Notes: generated by a model from the sequence alone, not told the origin. 32,385 nucleotides of DNA from Candidatus Portnoybacteria bacterium RIFCSPLOWO2_01_FULL_43_11 (GCA_001819605.1 MHNE01000011.1:1-32385); one strand, 5' to 3'; counted from the stretch's first letter, positions 1 through 8,540 are shown. Translations and numbers: made by a program.

Positions 1-27
1 TGACATATGTTTTGAACTTGATATACT
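1..27 (+). promoter_or_regulatory. Putative plus-strand promoter at the window edge
   Basis: The window opens with TGACA, which would be a full TTGACA if the preceding base is T. After 16 bases comes TATACT at 22-27, preceded by TGA (an extended -10, TG-N-TATACT). A second TATAAT-like match lies at 27-32. Transcription would begin near 34-39 and run antisense into the 3' end of the NYN gene, reaching a hairpin at 53-80. The -35 is cut by the window edge, so confidence is limited. Confidence 0.4.
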
Positions 28-34
28 ATAATTA

Positions 35-574
35 TCACGAACGGAAAGGGTGCCCTGATGAGGTTTTGTCCTCATTGGGGTCTTTCTTTTTCTGTACTTT
101 ATTTTTAATATCGGCGACAAATCTAGTGTAGGGCAAGAAATCAGCTCGTTTTAGAAGCCCGGAATACCTTTTGTGGTTCGGCACCATAAGCGCAAGAAGT
201 TTTTTCTGCTCTAGTAAGTATTCGACAAGACAATAAAAATCGCCGTCGCCGGTTATGATAAGCGCTTTATGGAAATCGTTTATATGAATCATCGCGTGTA
301 AAACAAGTTCTGCGTCAACATTGCCTTTTACCTCTCCGTCAGGAAATTCCAATGTCGGCTTAAAAACGCAAATATAGCCGCTCTCCTGAAAATATTTATA
401 AAGCCCCTCATTGCCTTTCACATAGCCAATACAAAGAAACGCTTTCGTGATATCATATTTATCTTTTAGATATACGCGAAAACGGGCGAAATCCAGCTCC
501 CATCCTTGCGCGCGAACGCCAAGATTTAAATTCTGGCTGTCTATAAAAGCGTAGTTGTTTAACTCTTTTGTCAT
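35..574 (-). CDS. NYN-domain (LabA/DUF88-type) PIN-like RNase family protein
   Basis: A 179-aa protein from the ATG at 574; a TTG two codons upstream is also open, but ATG is the simpler start. It has the NYN pattern of acidic residues: FIDSQNL near the N terminus (D12, N15), KGNVDAEL with D87, and ITGDGDF (D110, D112). These residues form the metal-binding pocket of this PIN-like fold. Family knowledge suggests a single-metal ribonuclease acting on RNA in the cytoplasm, but many members have no tested substrate. The C-terminal 25 residues are Lys-rich and look unstructured. The gene follows the glycan cluster on the same strand, 21 bp after the ligase-like gene would end transcriptionally, so it may be read from that operon or separately. 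Its 3' end overlaps a plus-strand promoter and terminator. The NYN assignment is confident; the function is not. Confidence 0.8.
   Translation of the reverse strand: MTKELNNYAFIDSQNLNLGVRAQGWELDFARFRVYLKDKYDITKAFLCIGYVKGNEGLYKYFQESGYICVFKPTLEFPDGEVKGNVDAELVLHAMIHINDFHKALIITGDGDFYCLVEYLLEQKKLLALMVPNHKRYSGLLKRADFLPYTRFVADIKNKVQKKKDPNEDKTSSGHPFRS
52..93 (+). terminator. Hairpin with T-rich tail (plus strand)
   Basis: CCCTGATGAGG and CCTCATTGGGG form an 11-bp stem with two G-U pairs, followed by TCTTTCTTTTTCT. It looks like a rho-independent terminator for plus-strand transcription. It overlaps the last codons of the minus-strand NYN gene, so the two transcription units interlock here. Confidence 0.5.
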
Positions 575-595
575 GCCCAAGATGATTTAATTTTT

Positions 596-2863
596 TTACC
601 GCTTAAACTTCCCGGCTGAAACATCCTGAATAAAAGCGTCCGCCTGTTTGACATAATCACCCTCAAAGCTTTTTATTTTTTGGGCCGTCTCAACAGCCTT
701 GTCTTTATCGCCTAAAAAAGCGTAAGACAAAGCTAAATTAATCCAATAATCCGGCTTTTCGGGAAAAAGCCGGGTTAGTTCCTGATAAAATTTTAAAGTC
801 CACTCATAGTTCTCCGCTTTAATGGCTGAATTACCCATTCGGCTTAAATCGTCTTCCCGATGATAATTCAAACCCATTTCGTCCATTCTATCAAAATAAG
901 ATTGAACTTTATCGCTCTTTTGAACGGCCAAGAGCACCATTATCATATTGGTATACGATTCAACGACCCGGTCGTTTAAGTCAATGGCTTTTTGAAAATT
1001 AGCCAAAGATTCCTCATAATATTTTTTTGCTTTTTCTTTATCACCCTTCCCTTCAAAAACACGGCCCAAATAAAATTGGCTATAGCCGGCTTCGTAATAA
1101 ATATGGGGCCTGGTCGGGCTGACTTGACTTACTTTTTTAAACAGCTCCAACGATTTGTTTAAACGATCTAAATTTAATCCGTAAGTCTTATTTAAAAACC
1201 TCATAACCATCAAATAATTTCTGGCGCTTTTGGGTCTCTCAGTAATTTGCTTGTCAAATTCCTGTTCGGCCCGAAGCGCTGACTGGGAAAGCCAATTCGC
1301 GTCAATGCCAGAAATCTCAACGGCGCCGGCGATAAACTCGCCGAAATGCTGGCGATATTCCTGATTGCCAAAAGTGTTTTTATCTACGGCCTCAATAAAA
1401 TATTTATAACTTTCTTTATAATCTTTTACATTCTGATTCATCATAGCTCTAATTAAAGTTTTATTGGCCGAAGCGGGCTTGATGTTCACGATAAAAAGAA
1501 CGGGTAAAAAAAGAATAAGGCCGACGGTCAGTAAAACTATATGCGGCTTATTGGAGCTTAAAAATTTATTTGGCCAAGCCGGACAAAATCGCGATAAAAA
1601 ACCCAAAGATAAAAATAAAGGAATATAAGTAACCAAGGCTTCAAAAATGAACAAATTCTGAATGAAATAAGCGGCCATTAAAAGCGTAGCGATAACCGGA
1701 ATTAAATACTGACCGTCCTGTTTTTTCTTTACGAAATATCTCCACAGATAAAAAATCGGCGCCAGTAAAAAAGATAAGTAAAGAATCAAGCCAGCGAGCC
1801 CGCCGGTAATCAGACGGTCAAAAATCATATTATGAGCCCGGTCATACCAAACGATAGAACCGGCGTCTTCGTAAATCCTGGGCGGAAAATATTTATCAAA
1901 AACTTGATAAAAATTTTCGTAGCCGTAGCCGAGAATCGGCTTTTCTTTAAAACCAAGATAAGAAGCCTGCCAAGTCATCAATCTGTTTTGAGCCGTGGTG
2001 GAACTGACGGATATGGCGCTAATCCTTGAAAAAACCGGGTTTTTGCGGACCCAGGGAGCCGTTTTATCGGCAAATATCAAAACAACGAGAATAATCATTA
2101 AAAGCGGTAAAACAATACCGCTGATTTTAGCCGATCTGTATCCCTTTAAATAGAAAAATGACAAATAAATAATCAGGGCAAAAGCGGAAAGACCGACCGA
2201 TAAAATAGCGCCGCGCGTTTGGGTGTTTAAAATAACGAATAATTGGAGAAGAATAACCGAAAGATAATAAAACCGCAAATATCCGTTGTCTTTCCTTTGA
2301 AAAAAAAGAATTAAGCCGAAAAAGACGTTAAAAAGCAGATAACCGCCGACATAACCGGCATTGCCGATGGTAGAAGTCAGTCTGGTGCCGCCGCTTGATT
2401 CCAAAATCCAGCTGACATTTAAATATTGGGCTAAAGCAACCAAGCTGACCAATAAACCGCCGAGAAAAGAAGCCTCAAAGACTAAGAGCCATTCTTTGAA
2501 ATCTTTGAGAAAAGCGCTTAAAACTATCAAAAAGAGGAATAAATGAAGCAATAAAAGCAGGCCTTCACTTCTTTCATTATTTGACCAGAAACTGAAATAA
2601 AAACTGCCGCCTAAAATTGAGGACAAAAAAATGGAAATAAGATATAAGAAAAATAAAACTAAAACTAAATTCAGCTTTGGCCTGTATTCCTTTTTAATCA
2701 CCGCCAGCCCCAGGTAAGCCAAAAAAATCACCTCTATAATAATTCTAAAAGCAAGAGTTTTGGGCACGATATAAGGAAAGTAATAATTGCTCTTAACTAA
2801 AAGAGGAATAAGAGAAACAGCCGCTAAGCCGGCCCAAATGATGTATTTTAATGTTTTTTCCAT
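596..2863 (-). CDS. O-antigen ligase/polymerase-like (Wzy_C) membrane protein with C-terminal TPR domain
   Basis: A 755-aa protein with about a dozen hydrophobic helices in the first ~465 residues, then a soluble helical part to the end. The membrane part has the signatures of the O-antigen ligase/WaaL-Wzy superfamily: RLTSTIGNAGYVGGYL in the first half, and a large periplasmic-type loop with NRLMTWQASYLGF, GYGYENF and a conserved-type His in DRAHNMIFDRL. Such enzymes move a polyprenyl-linked glycan onto an acceptor, or polymerise it, outside the membrane. The C-terminal region carries TPR-like helices (for example HIYYEAGYSQFYLGRVFEGKG and PDYWINLALSYAFLGDKDKA). The fusion is common in CPR proteins and suggests a protein or protein-bound acceptor. 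It lies one base after the GT39-like gene, in an operon with GT2 and TPR genes. Ligase and polymerase cannot be told apart from sequence. Confidence 0.82.
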   Translation of the reverse strand: MEKTLKYIIWAGLAAVSLIPLLVKSNYYFPYIVPKTLAFRIIIEVIFLAYLGLAVIKKEYRPKLNLVLVLFFLYLISIFLSSILGGSFYFSFWSNNERSEGLLLLLHLFLFLIVLSAFLKDFKEWLLVFEASFLGGLLVSLVALAQYLNVSWILESSGGTRLTSTIGNAGYVGGYLLFNVFFGLILFFQRKDNGYLRFYYLSVILLQLFVILNTQTRGAILSVGLSAFALIIYLSFFYLKGYRSAKISGIVLPLLMIILVVLIFADKTAPWVRKNPVFSRISAISVSSTTAQNRLMTWQASYLGFKEKPILGYGYENFYQVFDKYFPPRIYEDAGSIVWYDRAHNMIFDRLITGGLAGLILYLSFLLAPIFYLWRYFVKKKQDGQYLIPVIATLLMAAYFIQNLFIFEALVTYIPLFLSLGFLSRFCPAWPNKFLSSNKPHIVLLTVGLILFLPVLFIVNIKPASANKTLIRAMMNQNVKDYKESYKYFIEAVDKNTFGNQEYRQHFGEFIAGAVEISGIDANWLSQSALRAEQEFDKQITERPKSARNYLMVMRFLNKTYGLNLDRLNKSLELFKKVSQVSPTRPHIYYEAGYSQFYLGRVFEGKGDKEKAKKYYEESLANFQKAIDLNDRVVESYTNMIMVLLAVQKSDKVQSYFDRMDEMGLNYHREDDLSRMGNSAIKAENYEWTLKFYQELTRLFPEKPDYWINLALSYAFLGDKDKAVETAQKIKSFEGDYVKQADAFIQDVSAGKFKR

Positions 2864-2864
2864 T

Positions 2865-4544
2865 TTAATAAAATTCTAATTTATTATCTGTTATTTTATA
2901 GATTTTAAAAGATATTGAGCCGTCGGGCGCGTTTATTATATCCGGCTCTAAATCCGGTTTTTGCTCTAAAATCTGTTTTTTAAAAAAATCGAAATCGCCG
3001 CTGGCGTATTTATCTTTAGATTCCAAATTCTCCAAACTGATAAAATAAAATTCTCTAAAATTACTTACGTTTGAAAGAACTTCTTCTCCTCCCTGAATCG
3101 TCTGAGCCAAAGCGCCGGCGTGAAAAACCGGCAGATTATTATAAATTCTCAATTTATCAAAAACCCAAAGCGTCTCAAACCAATCCATTTTATCGTCGTA
3201 GACGATAAGGGATTGATCGTTAATTTGGCATTTTCCTTTACTAAATTTTTTAATAATATTTATTTCGACTGGCCCCCTTATCCAAGCGCGGCTCGAGCAT
3301 TGATTAGAAAATTTATCTTGAAAATATCCGTCCAATTGATTATAACCGATCCAGGCGGGCCGGACAGCCAGCTCAAATTTCTTGGAAAAAGAAATAGGCA
3401 AAATATTAGTATTGATAGTATACAACAAATCAACTGACAAAAAAAGAGCGAGGATAAAGATAAAAATAAAATTTAATGCTTTCCGACGATGAAATAACTT
3501 TAATAGGGCGGACAGAAAAAAACCGGCAATTAAGGCCCAATGGACCGAAATCACCGAAAGGTATCTATTGTTCGCGCCCAAAAAGGCCGCGCCGATTAAA
3601 GACAAAACAAAAAGGCTGATAATAAAAAATTTATGCCGGTTTTCTTTCTGATAGACGAAAAAAGAAAAAGCAAGAATAAAAAGCAATAAAGAAATCGGCG
3701 AATAAACCGTGCTTAAAACATTAAAAATATCTTTAAATATTCCTTTAAAATTAAAATCAGCGGCTGTTTGCACTAACGGCCAGTCGTTTTTGCTTTGACC
3801 AAATAAAGCCGAGAACTGAACGTCAAAATGACCTCTCTCATAAAACATCGTTAGATTATAAAAAATTACCGGCGAAAAAATTAGGATGATTAAAATCAAA
3901 CTTAACCAGAAATTCTTTTCTTTTAACCAAGGCCTCTTTTTAAACAAAATAAAAATAAAATAAACCGGAATCAGATAAAAAGTGGTATACTTGCTAAGAA
4001 AGGCCAAACCCAAGGCAACGGCCCAAAGAAATAGATATTTCGTTTTTGACCACGCTTTGATAAAAAAATAAATTGAAAGAACAATAAAAAATATCGCGAC
4101 CGCTTCCAATAAAGCGGTCCTTGAAATCCAAATCAGATAATTTGAAACTGTTAAAACAAGAGCCGACCACAAACCAACCTGCTTTGAATATAATTCCCGA
4201 CCGATTAAGTAAATAAAAAAGATAGTTAAAAAACCGGCCAAAGCCGACGGCAGTCGGGCGGAAAAAGCGGAAACGCCAAATATTTTTATTGAAAAGTGCT
4301 GGAAAATGAAAACTAACGGCGGATGGTCGTGAAAAGACAGCTTAGACCACCAGGGAATTTCATCAAACCATTGAAGCGGCGTTGTCTGCTTATCGGAACC
4401 CAAATAATCCATATAGCCGATTGAGCGAAAAGCGTAAGCGCTTTGGTCTCCTTCCATATCCGGCTTTCCCAAATTGAAAAATAAAAGAACAAAAGCCAAA
4501 AATAAAATTAAAATGATGTATTTGTTATTACGAATAAAATCCAT
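2865..4544 (-). CDS. GT39/PMT_2-like membrane glycosyltransferase (ArnT/PMT superfamily)
   Basis: A 559-aa polytopic GT-C protein. After the first helix it has an acidic loop, PDMEGDQSAYAFRS (D29, E31, D33), in the position of the catalytic acid of ArnT/PMT enzymes. HDHPP at 72-76 matches the common H-x-HPP motif of the PMT_2 family. About ten further hydrophobic helices follow, then a soluble C-terminal domain of ~170 residues facing outside. Such enzymes take a sugar from a polyprenyl-phosphate donor and attach it to protein or lipid at the outer face of the membrane. The neighbouring DPM1-like GT2 (16 bp upstream in the operon) is the natural source of that donor. The stop lies one base before the ligase-like gene's start. 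The superfamily is secure; the acceptor is unknown. Confidence 0.85.
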   Translation of the reverse strand: MDFIRNNKYIILILFLAFVLLFFNLGKPDMEGDQSAYAFRSIGYMDYLGSDKQTTPLQWFDEIPWWSKLSFHDHPPLVFIFQHFSIKIFGVSAFSARLPSALAGFLTIFFIYLIGRELYSKQVGLWSALVLTVSNYLIWISRTALLEAVAIFFIVLSIYFFIKAWSKTKYLFLWAVALGLAFLSKYTTFYLIPVYFIFILFKKRPWLKEKNFWLSLILIILIFSPVIFYNLTMFYERGHFDVQFSALFGQSKNDWPLVQTAADFNFKGIFKDIFNVLSTVYSPISLLLFILAFSFFVYQKENRHKFFIISLFVLSLIGAAFLGANNRYLSVISVHWALIAGFFLSALLKLFHRRKALNFIFIFILALFLSVDLLYTINTNILPISFSKKFELAVRPAWIGYNQLDGYFQDKFSNQCSSRAWIRGPVEINIIKKFSKGKCQINDQSLIVYDDKMDWFETLWVFDKLRIYNNLPVFHAGALAQTIQGGEEVLSNVSNFREFYFISLENLESKDKYASGDFDFFKKQILEQKPDLEPDIINAPDGSISFKIYKITDNKLEFY

Positions 4545-4560
4545 TTTAAAACATATCTCT

Positions 4561-5289
4561 TTAAGAAATCGTCTCTGTGAAATATTTTTTAAAAATCAGC
4601 TTAAGGGGGGTAAAAATTCCTTCCCGAATAATGCCGTTTGATATTTTAGACTCTCCGCCGCGGCGCTCCTTAAAAAAAATGGGGACTTCTTTATGTTCGG
4701 CCCCGGCTTTTATAAGCAGATATTTTAAACTGATGATAAAGGCGTAGCCGGAGAATTTTAATTGTTCAAAATTGATTTTTTTAAGAAAGCGGATTTGGAT
4801 GCAGTTAAAACCGCCTGTCCAGTCTTTAATTTTTTTCCGCAGTATTATCCGGCAGTAAAGGTTCGCACCCCGGCTTAAAATTTTTCGCCAAAATTCCCAT
4901 TGGCTGGTTAGGCCGCCGCCTTTTACATACCGCGAGCCGATAATCAGTCCGTATTTTTCTTTTTCGCTTAAGAGCCGCGGCAGATATTCCGGCTGATGAG
5001 AAAAATCAGCGTCCATCATTACCGCAAAGTCAAATTCATTATCTTTTATTATTTTTTTAAAACCTTCTATATAGGCGTTTCCCAAACCGCTCTTTTTCGA
5101 ATTTGTCAATAAGAAAAGATTGGGGTGTTTCTCCTGTAATTTTTTTACTTGCTCGCCGGTTCTGTCAGGCGAAGTGTCATCAACCACTAAAATATGGATT
5201 TCGGGAAGGATTTTAAAAATTTCTTTTAGCAGAAGAGAAATATTTTCTTTTTCATTATAAGTAGGGATAACGATAATGGTTTTGGCCAT
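4561..5289 (-). CDS. Polyprenol-phosphate mannose synthase-like GT2 (DPM1-type)
   Basis: A 242-aa GT-A fold glycosyltransferase. Visible motifs are PTYNE (9-13), VVDDTSPD (DD at 37-38), MDADFSH (DxD-type, 93-98) and GSRYVKGGG (118-126), the standard order of dolichyl-phosphate mannosyltransferases. The length matches the catalytic domain alone; there is no C-terminal GtrA-like membrane domain. It should transfer a hexose from a nucleotide sugar to undecaprenyl or another polyprenyl phosphate on the cytoplasmic face. The lipid-linked sugar would then be used by the GT39-like enzyme encoded just downstream. The sugar cannot be decided from sequence; mannose and glucose are both possible. Confidence 0.88.
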   Translation of the reverse strand: MAKTIIVIPTYNEKENISLLLKEIFKILPEIHILVVDDTSPDRTGEQVKKLQEKHPNLFLLTNSKKSGLGNAYIEGFKKIIKDNEFDFAVMMDADFSHQPEYLPRLLSEKEKYGLIIGSRYVKGGGLTSQWEFWRKILSRGANLYCRIILRKKIKDWTGGFNCIQIRFLKKINFEQLKFSGYAFIISLKYLLIKAGAEHKEVPIFFKERRGGESKISNGIIREGIFTPLKLIFKKYFTETIS

Positions 5290-5309
5290 TTTCTGTTTCG
5301 CTGATTATT

Positions 5310-5993
5310 TTAGAACTTTGGCAGTTGGTCCCGAAGATTAGGATTAATCTCTAAGGTTTTTTGGGTATAATATCTGGCTTTTTCCTGATTATCGCCGCCG
5401 CTGTTAGACGGGCCGTCGTAAAAATAACCGGCCAGATACATATAATAACCGTCCGCCTCGGCCGGATTGATTTTAGCTCCGTCAAGCATCAAATTCTCAA
5501 TTAAATTTGATTTCTCGGTCATATTGTAGCGATAAAGAGAGGCCAATCCGTAATAATAATTAAAATGATTGGGATTCATAGTTAAAACCTTTTTGTAATA
5601 TTCCTCGGCTTTCTGGTATTCGCTTAAATCAAACAAATATAAGTCCGCTAAATTCCCAAAGGCCAAAGATTGGTCCGGATTGTATTTAACAGCGTCTAAC
5701 CATGCTTTTTCCGCGCCTTTGTAATCTTCCAATCTCTTCTTTAAAATACCGATATTAATCCAGCGGATATAAACATGGTCGTCTTCTTTTATTTTTTGGT
5801 ACTGATTATTTAGATCTTCCAGGGAAAGTCTTAAGGTCTCTTCGCTCATTTTTTCCAAGGCATGGGGAAAATCAGCGGCCGTATATATCTTCTCTTCTTT
5901 TGGGATAAAATAAAATTTGGTTAAATAAAAATATCCGGCCAGCCCGGCCAATAAGATTATAAAACCAATTAAGAAATAAGATTTTTTAAGCAT
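5310..5993 (-). CDS. Membrane-anchored TPR protein
   Basis: A 227-aa protein with one N-terminal membrane helix (about residues 5-26, LIGFIILLAGLAGYFYL) and then an outward-facing helical domain. TPR-like units are visible at RWINIGILKKRLEDYKGAEK, ADLYLFDLSEYQKAEEYYKK and NYYYGLASLYRYN. It starts the four-gene glycan operon (TPR, GT2, GT39, ligase) with 20 bp to the next gene. A scaffold for the glycosyltransferases is plausible but inferred only from context. A TATAAT-type -10 lies just upstream, and a hairpin separates the gene from the preceding surface-protein gene. Confidence 0.75.
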   Translation of the reverse strand: MLKKSYFLIGFIILLAGLAGYFYLTKFYFIPKEEKIYTAADFPHALEKMSEETLRLSLEDLNNQYQKIKEDDHVYIRWINIGILKKRLEDYKGAEKAWLDAVKYNPDQSLAFGNLADLYLFDLSEYQKAEEYYKKVLTMNPNHFNYYYGLASLYRYNMTEKSNLIENLMLDGAKINPAEADGYYMYLAGYFYDGPSNSGGDNQEKARYYTQKTLEINPNLRDQLPKF

Positions 5994-6006
5994 AATGCCA
6001 TACTAC

Positions 6007-6034
6007 ATTATAATCAACAAAAAATCAACGCAAA
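6007..6034 (-). promoter_or_regulatory. Putative promoter of the glycan operon
   Basis: On the minus strand a perfect TATAAT (plus coordinates 6007-6012) precedes the TPR start by about 14 bases. A weak TTTGCG -35 lies 16 bases upstream. The -10 is good and the -35 poor. Confidence 0.4.
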
Positions 6035-6042
6035 AATATACG

Positions 6043-6065
6043 GAGCAGATCTAAAAGACCTGCTC
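6043..6065 (-). terminator. Hairpin after the SH3 surface-protein gene
   Basis: GAGCAGATC and GACCTGCTC (6043-6051 and 6057-6065) form a 9-bp stem with a TAAAA loop, downstream of the minus-strand gene ending at 6102. The tail on the minus strand (CGTATATTTTTGCG) is only moderately T-rich. It is probably a terminator separating the surface-protein unit from the glycan operon. Confidence 0.5.
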
Positions 6066-6101
6066 TGCGTAATAATATAAAAGTCTTCGGATATTTAACT
6101 A

Positions 6102-7646
6102 TTACTGCTTAGCCGCGTAGCCGCCCGCGTCTCCGCTATAGCACCAGCCAGTCGCGCCGTTAGCTGTAATCTTATACCAGCCGTTTTGTTCCTCAAGTAA
6201 ATTATAGACTTCTCCTTGGCTGACTTGAGTCAAAACTTCTCCGTCCAAAGAAGGCAGACTGCGAACTCTTAAAGTAGAAACTTTAATGATAATAGTATTT
6301 AAGATAGGACTCGCTCCTGAAGCTGTGATATCTAAACCAGCGGTATAAGCGTCGCGGTCAGTCGCGTTAATGTTGTAGATGGAATCAGCGTCATACCCCT
6401 TGACTGAAAAATCATTAGCGCTCATATTCAGCCATTGCTTGGCGCCGGTGTCTCCATCGGCTGTCAGCTTATAAACTCTCGTGTCATTTACTTCCCGAAT
6501 TAAATCAGAAGTGGTATAAGAATCCATTGTTGCCTGATTAATATCTGTCACATCGTTCCAGCCTTTATCGCCGTCGCCGTTCTTGTCAAAATGTCCGTAG
6601 CTTTCAAAAACATGCGGGGAGAGAATTAATCTCTTAAATTTTTTACTGCCAACCAATTTGACAATGTAAATGTCAAATTGAGCCAAGCCCGAAGCATTGG
6701 GATTTTTAATGAGGTCGCCGTCGCTAATAACCACCTCTTCGGCTGGAGTCTCGGTTGGTACTTCCTCTTCAATCGCGTCAGGCACCGCGCCCAAAACGGC
6801 AAAATAAGTAAAATGAGTAGTTTCAGCGGTTAAAGTATTATTTGCCGCGTTAACAGTGGTCGTCAAAGCAACCCATTGAGAATCGCTTTCTCTCCAATAA
6901 AAAACTTTAAGAGTGGATTCGTCAAAGGCGCTGATTTGAGCGTCCGTATAAGTAAAAGTCAGAGTAGCCGCTTTACTAAAATTACTGACCGTTTGGCTGT
7001 TAGCCGTGGCCGTGTAATCATAAATGTAATTACCCACAAGACTTCTGCCGTTGGGGAGCGGCCGGGAACCCGTTACCGTTCCTTCCGTTGAAGTAGCTAT
7101 TTTAATTATTATGGAAGCGCTCACCGCGTTAGCCGGCAACTCCGCGCTGGCTTTAGTACTCTCGTCCGTGGTTAAAGTTGTTTTACCGCCCTCGGAAACA
7201 GTAACGGTCACTTCGCCGGTACTTGTCGTAGGGACTGTTGGAGAAGGAGGCGTTGGTGTTCCGCCGCCTCCACTAGAAGGAGTACTGCCGCCGCCGGTTG
7301 TCCCGGTACAAGTGCCGCTTGGCGATATTACCAAGCTTGAACCGGAACTATTGCCTGAAACAGTTACCTGGGAATAAGAATCGCCGCAAAGTATGTCCAA
7401 GCTTAAATTGTTAACTAAATTAGCTCTGGTGGTGGAACGAATAATTAAGCTTGAATTGGCTGAAAGAGTAAAAGTTACATTAGTGGCGCCGACAACCATT
7501 TGGTCAGCCACGCCGCCGCCGGAAATCGTCAAAGCGTAGCCGCCGATGGAAATATTCGTATCTTGAGCAAAAGAAACTTCGTCAGCCGCCAAAACGGTTA
7601 TGGGCAGAAACAGTAAAGCTAAGATAAAAACAATAATTTTTTTCAT
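6102..7646 (-). CDS. Exported surface protein with Ca-loop GDLI domain and C-terminal SH3b domain
   Basis: A 514-aa secreted protein. Residues 1-20 are a signal peptide (MKK start, hydrophobic core, cleavage after ITVLA). A Gly/Ser/Pro/Thr-rich linker lies near 115-145, then a beta-rich domain (about 145-285) ending in STLKVFYWRESDSQWVAL and THFTYFAVLG, a pattern seen in ZU5-like autocatalytic or cell-surface modules. Residues ~303-440 are a domain beginning DGDLIKNPNASG and containing DKNGDGDKGWND, an EF-hand/dockerin-like Ca-binding loop. The same domain, clearly paralogous, follows the signal peptide of the 1195-aa surface protein. The last ~60 residues (LRVRSLPSLDGEVLTQV, NGWYKI, GWCYSGD) are a bacterial SH3 domain, often used for binding cell-wall glycan. 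A role as an envelope-anchored coat component is inferred. No ribosome binding site of note is seen. Confidence 0.8.
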   Translation of the reverse strand: MKKIIVFILALLFLPITVLAADEVSFAQDTNISIGGYALTISGGGVADQMVVGATNVTFTLSANSSLIIRSTTRANLVNNLSLDILCGDSYSQVTVSGNSSGSSLVISPSGTCTGTTGGGSTPSSGGGGTPTPPSPTVPTTSTGEVTVTVSEGGKTTLTTDESTKASAELPANAVSASIIIKIATSTEGTVTGSRPLPNGRSLVGNYIYDYTATANSQTVSNFSKAATLTFTYTDAQISAFDESTLKVFYWRESDSQWVALTTTVNAANNTLTAETTHFTYFAVLGAVPDAIEEEVPTETPAEEVVISDGDLIKNPNASGLAQFDIYIVKLVGSKKFKRLILSPHVFESYGHFDKNGDGDKGWNDVTDINQATMDSYTTSDLIREVNDTRVYKLTADGDTGAKQWLNMSANDFSVKGYDADSIYNINATDRDAYTAGLDITASGASPILNTIIIKVSTLRVRSLPSLDGEVLTQVSQGEVYNLLEEQNGWYKITANGATGWCYSGDAGGYAAKQ

Positions 7647-7727
7647 AACAATCTTTTAGCGGAATTGAAACTAAATAAACCGGGAAATTTTATGGTTAGT
7701 TAATTTCTGGTCCCGCTAAAACAAGCT

Positions 7728-8312
7728 TTACCTTATTGCCTGCCAATAAAACGTATGGCCGCCAGTGGCTAAAGTCGCGCCATTCCAGCCTAAATAATAT
7801 AATCTTATATTGATTTTACCGGCCGCGGTTGAGGAAGCGGCTTGAATAACAAAGGAATCAGGCAAGGAACTGGTGGCTGTGACAAAAACCTTATCTCCGG
7901 CCGCTACGCTAGTAGCGTTCTGACAATCAGTATAAGCGCTTGAAGAAGCGGTAATAGTCACGGTATCAATATCGCAAGTGCCGAAAAGTAATTTACGGAT
8001 ATTACTGCCTGAACCAATGGATAAAGTATCACTAGTCGTGGCTGAATTCAAAGAAGTAGCGCCTGAAACAATTAAATCTCCGTTTTTAAAGTCCCAGCCG
8101 GTTGGTTCAGTAATGTCAGAGCCAACATACAAATAATCAGTGGTCGTAGCTGAAGTGGAAGTGGCCCAGCCGGAAACGGTTAAATTCCCGCCGGTATTAA
8201 CATTGGTGCCGATAGTCGTAACGCCGTAGACAAAAAGAGTCACAAAAAACACGGAAATAAAAATACTTAAAATAACAGCGAAAAATCGCTCGTTTCTAAA
8301 TAGATTTTTCAT
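7728..8312 (-). CDS. Hypothetical membrane-anchored surface/fibre-like protein
   Basis: A 194-aa protein with an N-terminal hydrophobic helix (about residues 12-32), probably an uncleaved anchor or signal. The rest is an external domain rich in Ser, Thr, Ala and Gly with short beta-type repeats (VSGWATSTSATTT, VSGATSLNSATTS). This low-complexity repeat style resembles the stalk segments of tail-fibre-like CPR surface proteins. There are two Cys near the middle (GTCDID, TDCQNA), perhaps a disulfide. No catalytic motif was found. It sits between two larger exported proteins on the same strand and has its own probable promoter near 8480. I do not recognise the family. Confidence 0.65.
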   Translation of the reverse strand: MKNLFRNERFFAVILSIFISVFFVTLFVYGVTTIGTNVNTGGNLTVSGWATSTSATTTDYLYVGSDITEPTGWDFKNGDLIVSGATSLNSATTSDTLSIGSGSNIRKLLFGTCDIDTVTITASSSAYTDCQNATSVAAGDKVFVTATSSLPDSFVIQAASSTAAGKINIRLYYLGWNGATLATGGHTFYWQAIR

Positions 8313-8319
8313 ATACGAT

Positions 8320-8440
8320 TTAATTCTTGAAACTTAAAACCTATAACTTGAAACTCAAAAAATATCTTACAAAAGAAATTTCGTAATTCTTGAGTTGTGA
8401 GTTATGAGTTATGAGTTTAAGACTTAAAGATTTTTTCGAC
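8320..8440. repeat. Low-complexity repeat tract (CTTGAAACTTAAAA / GAGTTATGAGTT type)
   Basis: The left side carries CTTGAAACTTAAAACC and AACTTGAAACTC. The right side carries TTGAGTTGTGAGTT and a tandem GAGTTATGAGTTATGAGTTT. The two sides are roughly inverted copies of each other. A related sequence, CTTGAAACTTAAAA, occurs at 26908-26921 with an exact inverted copy at 26997-27010. No gene is visible from 8313 to 8621; this tract, a promoter, two DnaA-box 9-mers and a terminator fill it. Confidence 0.55.
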
Positions 8441-8460
8441 CTTTTTTAATTAAGTGGAAA

Positions 8461-8469
8461 TTATCCACA
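8461..8469 (-). promoter_or_regulatory. Perfect DnaA-box 9-mer (TTATCCACA)
   Basis: TTATCCACA matches the consensus strong DnaA box exactly. It lies just downstream of the predicted transcription start of the 194-aa gene, about +3 to +11. With the opposed copy at 8517-8525 it brackets the promoter. Confidence 0.5.
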
Positions 8470-8478
8470 AACAGATTT

Positions 8479-8507
8479 ATTATACCACAAATAAATCCCA
8501 AAAAAAA
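8479..8507 (-). promoter_or_regulatory. Promoter for the 194-aa surface protein
   Basis: On the minus strand there is a perfect TATAAT (8479-8484) preceded by TGG, giving an extended -10 (TG-G-TATAAT). The -35 position 17 bases upstream is only T-rich. The start would be near 8472, leaving a ~160-nt leader made of the repeat tract. Confidence 0.5.
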
Positions 8508-8516
8508 TAAACAGCC

Positions 8517-8525
8517 TGTGGATAA
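8517..8525 (+). promoter_or_regulatory. Perfect DnaA-box 9-mer (TGTGGATAA)
   Basis: Exact reverse complement of TTATCCACA, 47 bases from the opposed copy at 8461-8469. It lies upstream of the -10 at 8479-8484, at about -45 to -53. Confidence 0.45.
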
Positions 8526-8540
8526 CTTCCATTTTTATCC

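Noticed and set aside
8380-8420. Possible CRISPR-like or satellite array from tandem GAGTTATGAGTT
   Set aside because: The units are only about 9 bases, directly adjacent, two to three copies, with no spacers and no cas genes.
8461-8525. Replication origin suggested by two opposed DnaA boxes
   Set aside because: No dnaA, dnaN or cluster of further boxes is nearby; two boxes flanking a promoter fit regulation better.
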